A program made the translations under genes and the position numbers. A stretch of DNA of 6,293 bases from Candidatus Nanopelagicales bacterium (GTDB taxonomy: Bacteria > Actinomycetota > Actinomycetes > S36-B12): assembly GCA_018399515.1 (NCBI GenBank), contig JAGYOB010000262.1, positions 1-6,293 on the forward strand. The letters run 5' to 3'. Numbering within the stretch: position 1 is the stretch's first letter; the number at the start of each line of letters is the position of its first letter. The notes beneath the pieces were generated by a model, which saw nothing but the letters and a program-made list of their open reading frames with translations, had not been told where the DNA came from and did no database searches. Below are positions 5,503 to 6,293 of the stretch, in pieces.

Positions 5503-6293
5503 CGTTCCTCCCGCGATCGCGTGAGCTGGAGTGCGAGAGTGCGACGGTCGATCTTGCCCCCTGGGAGACGAGGCAACTCTTCGCGATGGACCCACAGCCG
5601 TGGCCGAGCCGGACCGGGTAGCGTGCCGGCGGCCGCACGCAGGGCCGTCTCTGTCGCGTCACCGGTGTGGACTGCTGCGATGACCTCACCGAGTCGCCGG
5701 TGCGGGATACCGACTACTGCGACATCGTCGACAGCGGGGACTGAGCGAAGAACGGCTTCGACGTCTTCGACGAGGACGGTGTGGCCCGCGGTGGTGACGG
5801 CAGTGTCGCCGCGTCCGCGCAGGTGGAGTCTGCCGTCGGCGGTGAGTTCTCCTACATCACCGACGGTGACCCAATCGCCGTCGTGGCGCATCGGTCCGGT
5901 GCCAGAATCGAGGTATCCGCGTGCCACATAAGGCGAACGCACCCAGATCTCACCGCGGCGAATGTCGATATCGCAGCCGGGAACGGCCTCGAAGGCGTCG
6001 GGTGAACGACGCCAGGCGATGAAGGACGTCTCCGCCGCGCCGTAATACTCCACGATCCGAACACCGGCCTGCTCGGCTTTCACCCACAGGATCTCGGGAG
6101 CGGCAGCCCCGGCGGTGACGACGAGCCGAGGCGCGCGACGTTCACCCGCGATGACCTGATCGAGGATCACCTCCACCGCTGCTGGAGCGCCATGGACGAC
6201 GTCGAGATCCGGCTGTTGCGCGGGTGACTGGGTGAGATCCAACTGATGGGGTGTCGCACCGTGGTGCAGGGCATGCACAGCGGCGAAGAGGAC
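5499..6293 (-). CDS. AMP-binding acyl-CoA synthetase, C-terminal part (5' end beyond the window)
   Basis: Adenylate-forming acyl-CoA ligase of the ANL superfamily, predicted to activate a carboxylate to its CoA thioester. The frame is open to the right edge; 264 residues are present of an expected ~480-520, so the N-terminal half with the phosphate-binding loop is missing. GTG at 6278 is an internal Val codon, not a start. Counting from base 6293, A5 motif YYGAAET is at 83-89, the A7 Asp in TVGDVGEL at about 143-150, the hinge GRGDTAV at 160-166 followed by AGHTVLVEDVEAVL, and the A10 motif LPRLPGGKIDR with catalytic Lys247. This is the FadD-like branch, different from the PaaK-type ligase on the other strand. 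Its stop overlaps the thiolase ATG as ATGA. The Gly/Asp at the hinge and intact A10 lysine argue for an active enzyme; substrate unknown. Confidence 0.92.
   Translation of the reverse strand, partial: VLFAAVHALHHGATPHQLDLTQSPAQQPDLDVVHGAPAAVEVILDQVIAGERRAPRLVVTAGAAAPEILWVKAEQAGVRIVEYYGAAETSFIAWRRSPDAFEAVPGCDIDIRRGEIWVRSPYVARGYLDSGTGPMRHDGDWVTVGDVGELTADGRLHLRGRGDTAVTTAGHTVLVEDVEAVLRSVPAVDDVAVVGIPHRRLGEVIAAVHTGDATETALRAAAGTLPGPARPRLWVHREELPRLPGGKIDRRTLALQLTRSREER
5507..5512 (-). promoter_or_regulatory. Strong ribosome binding site for the thiolase
   Basis: GGGAGG on the minus strand (5512 down to 5507), 4 bases before ATG at 5502 and inside the last codons of the upstream ligase. It is the best Shine-Dalgarno in the window and rules out the upstream in-frame start at 5595. 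Confidence 0.75.

Noticed and set aside
5503..5595. Upstream extension of the thiolase frame to 5595.
   Set aside because: The extra 31 residues are Arg/Pro/Ser-rich, lie within the ligase gene, and a strong Shine-Dalgarno and the canonical thiolase N-terminus begin at 5502.

Overview
The window looks like a piece of a high-GC actinobacterial chromosome, most likely from the Rhodococcus/Gordonia/Nocardia/Mycobacterium side of the phylum. The reasons are the strongly G/C-biased third codon positions, a GTG start, near-zero intergenic space with 4-base start/stop overlaps, and protein families typical of the large fatty-acid/CoA catabolic repertoire of that group. The taxonomic call is inference. 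Nearly every base is coding; the only clear non-coding gap is about 25 bases (3706-3730). I saw no RNA gene, insertion sequence, CRISPR array, attachment site or origin.

Two convergent operons meet tail to tail. The plus-strand operon (1-3112) holds the C-terminal part of an acyl-CoA dehydrogenase (its start lies off the left edge), a PaaK-type (phenylacetate-CoA ligase family) adenylate-forming CoA ligase, and an enoyl-CoA hydratase/isomerase. They are linked by GTGA and ATGA overlaps, so they are probably translated in a coupled way. Together they can activate a carboxylic acid to its CoA thioester, introduce a 2,3-double bond and hydrate it.

The minus-strand operon (6293 down to 3109) holds the C-terminal part of an AMP-binding acyl-CoA synthetase (its start lies off the right edge), a short thiolase, an ECF-transporter ATPase resembling BioM, and an ECF transmembrane protein resembling BioN. 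Again there are ATGA overlaps between ligase/thiolase and thiolase/ATPase. The substrate-binding S-component (BioY if the substrate is biotin) is not in the window, and no 3-hydroxyacyl-CoA dehydrogenase is visible.

The most interesting feature is the physical and translational coupling of a vitamin-type ECF importer module to a CoA ligase and thiolase, facing a second operon that supplies a CoA ligase, dehydrogenase and hydratase. Combined, the two operons encode most of a beta-oxidation spiral next to an importer. One reading is uptake plus CoA-dependent side-chain processing of an ECF substrate such as biotin or a biotin-related carboxylate. This is a hypothesis from gene context, not something the sequence proves. 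The operons end on one shared palindrome, CTAG (3109-3112), which carries both stop codons. Both operon promoters lie outside the window.
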